In this document: positions 63,401 to 64,000 of the stretch, in pieces | How the letters are laid out: the number at the start of each line of letters is the position of its first letter | Position numbering within the stretch: the stretch's first letter is position 1 | From: Pristionchus mayeri | Taxonomy: Eukaryota > Nematoda > Chromadorea > Rhabditida > Neodiplogasteridae | Assembly: GCA_036245805.1 (NCBI GenBank) | Contig: BTRK01000004.1 | Span: 24,938,619 to 25,002,618, forward strand | Direction: 5' to 3' | Length of the DNA stretch: 64,000 bases | Notes under the pieces: model-generated | What the model saw: only the letters and a program-made list of their open reading frames with translations | Told to the model about the DNA's origin: nothing | Database searches by the model: none | Position numbers and translations under genes: made by a program

Positions 63401-64000
63401 GAAGGAGGGTGAAGAGGGAGCTGGTGTCGAGGGAAGGAGGGTGTTGGAAGAGGTGAAGAGGGAGCTGGTGTCGAGGGAAGGAGGGTGAAGAGGGAGCTGG
63501 TGTCGAGGGAAGGAGGGTGTTGGAAGAGGTGAAGAGGGAGCTGATGTCGAGGGGGGCAGGGGTGTTGGAAGAGGTGAAGAGGGAGCTGGTGTCGAGGGAG
63601 GGAGGGGTGTTGGAAGAGGTGAAGAGGGAGCTGGTGTCGAGGGAAGGAGGGTGTTGGAAGAGGTGAAGAGGGAGCTGGTGTCGAGGGAAGGAGGGTGTTG
63701 GAAGAGGTGAAGAGGGAGCTGGTGTCGAGGGAAGGAGGGTGTTGGAAGAGAGAAGAGGAAGCTGATGTCGAGGGAGGCAGGGGTGTTGGAAGAGGTGAAG
63801 AGGGAGCTGGTGTCGAGGGAGAGAGGGGTGTTGGAAGAGGTGAAGAGGGAAGGAGGGTGTTGGAAGAGGTGAAGAGGAAGCTCGTGTCGAGGGAGGGAGG
63901 GGTGTTGGAAGAGGTGAAGAGAGAGCTGGTGTCGAGGGAGAGATGGGTTTTTGGAAGAGGTGAAGAGGGAGCTGGTGTCGAGGGAGGGAGGGGTGTTGGA

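Larger units (their letters stand above)
50863..64000. repeat. 44/45-bp minisatellite array, >13 kb, to window edge
   Basis: The unit on + is GGTGTTGGAAGAGGTGAAGA followed by GGGAGCTGGTGTCGAGGGAG and GGAGG (45 bp); a 44-bp form ends GAAGGAGG, and a 31-bp form lacks the first third. Point variants (GCTCGTG, GCTGATG, GGCAGG, AGAGATGG) build higher-order blocks. The + strand is purine-rich throughout. The 45-bp units translate to GVLEEVKRELVSREG on +, but 44- and 31-bp units break that frame often. The minus strand lacks stops in any frame. Confidence 0.95.

Noticed and set aside
51262..63412. Many 60-170-codon + strand frames reading GVLEEVKRELVSREG
   Set aside because: They exist only where 45-bp units are consecutive and end at each 44- or 31-bp unit; repeat translation, not genes.

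Overview
The window is a eukaryotic, very probably invertebrate animal, chromosome segment. It shows spliced genes with very short introns (42-75 nt), a mariner transposase, a non-LTR (CR1/jockey-like) reverse transcriptase relic and several hundred-bp to multi-kb foldback transposons. There are no bacterial operons, RBSs or CRISPRs. Intron size and the mariner/foldback load would fit a nematode or a similar compact-intron ecdysozoan, but the sequence alone does not fix the taxon. Two runs of exactly 500 N (14821-15320, 50363-50862) are scaffold gaps of unknown true length.

Region 1 (1 to ~15.4 kb) is the 3' part of one minus-strand gene. I traced fifteen phase-compatible exons (58-14570, about 530 codons) plus one more likely exon past the first gap. 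Most introns are 42-75 nt, but three have been inflated to 1.7, 4.3 and 6.1 kb by nested transposons. Subtracting the foldback 5665-11675 restores a 46-nt intron. One stretch looks like a winged helix and the C-terminal layout recalls the large TFIIIC subunit; this is tentative.

Region 2 (15.6 to 49.3 kb) is almost wholly nested non-autonomous DNA transposons. Most have two long, near-perfect inverted arms and TA target-site duplications, and fall into recurrent families (termini TCACGCC, TCACGCG, TGAG, CAGT). A second group has 8-bp duplications (hAT-like termini TAGGGAC, TAGGGATG, CAGTGGTC, and a G-run terminus), and a third has TTAA. They nest up to about four levels. The largest shell is 32232-45615 (13.4 kb). 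Because the arms duplicate each other, several insertions can be checked against an empty site in the sister arm. Several younger elements sit exactly at the dyad centre of an older foldback. Short host exon candidates (minus strand, 31987-32202 and 45735-45799) flank the 13.4-kb shell.

Region 3 (49.3 to 64 kb) has the left end and N-terminal 237 codons of an undamaged mariner transposase, cut by the second gap. It is followed to the window edge by >13 kb of a purine-rich 44/45-bp minisatellite with several orders of higher-order repetition. The long open frames over this array reflect its base composition.
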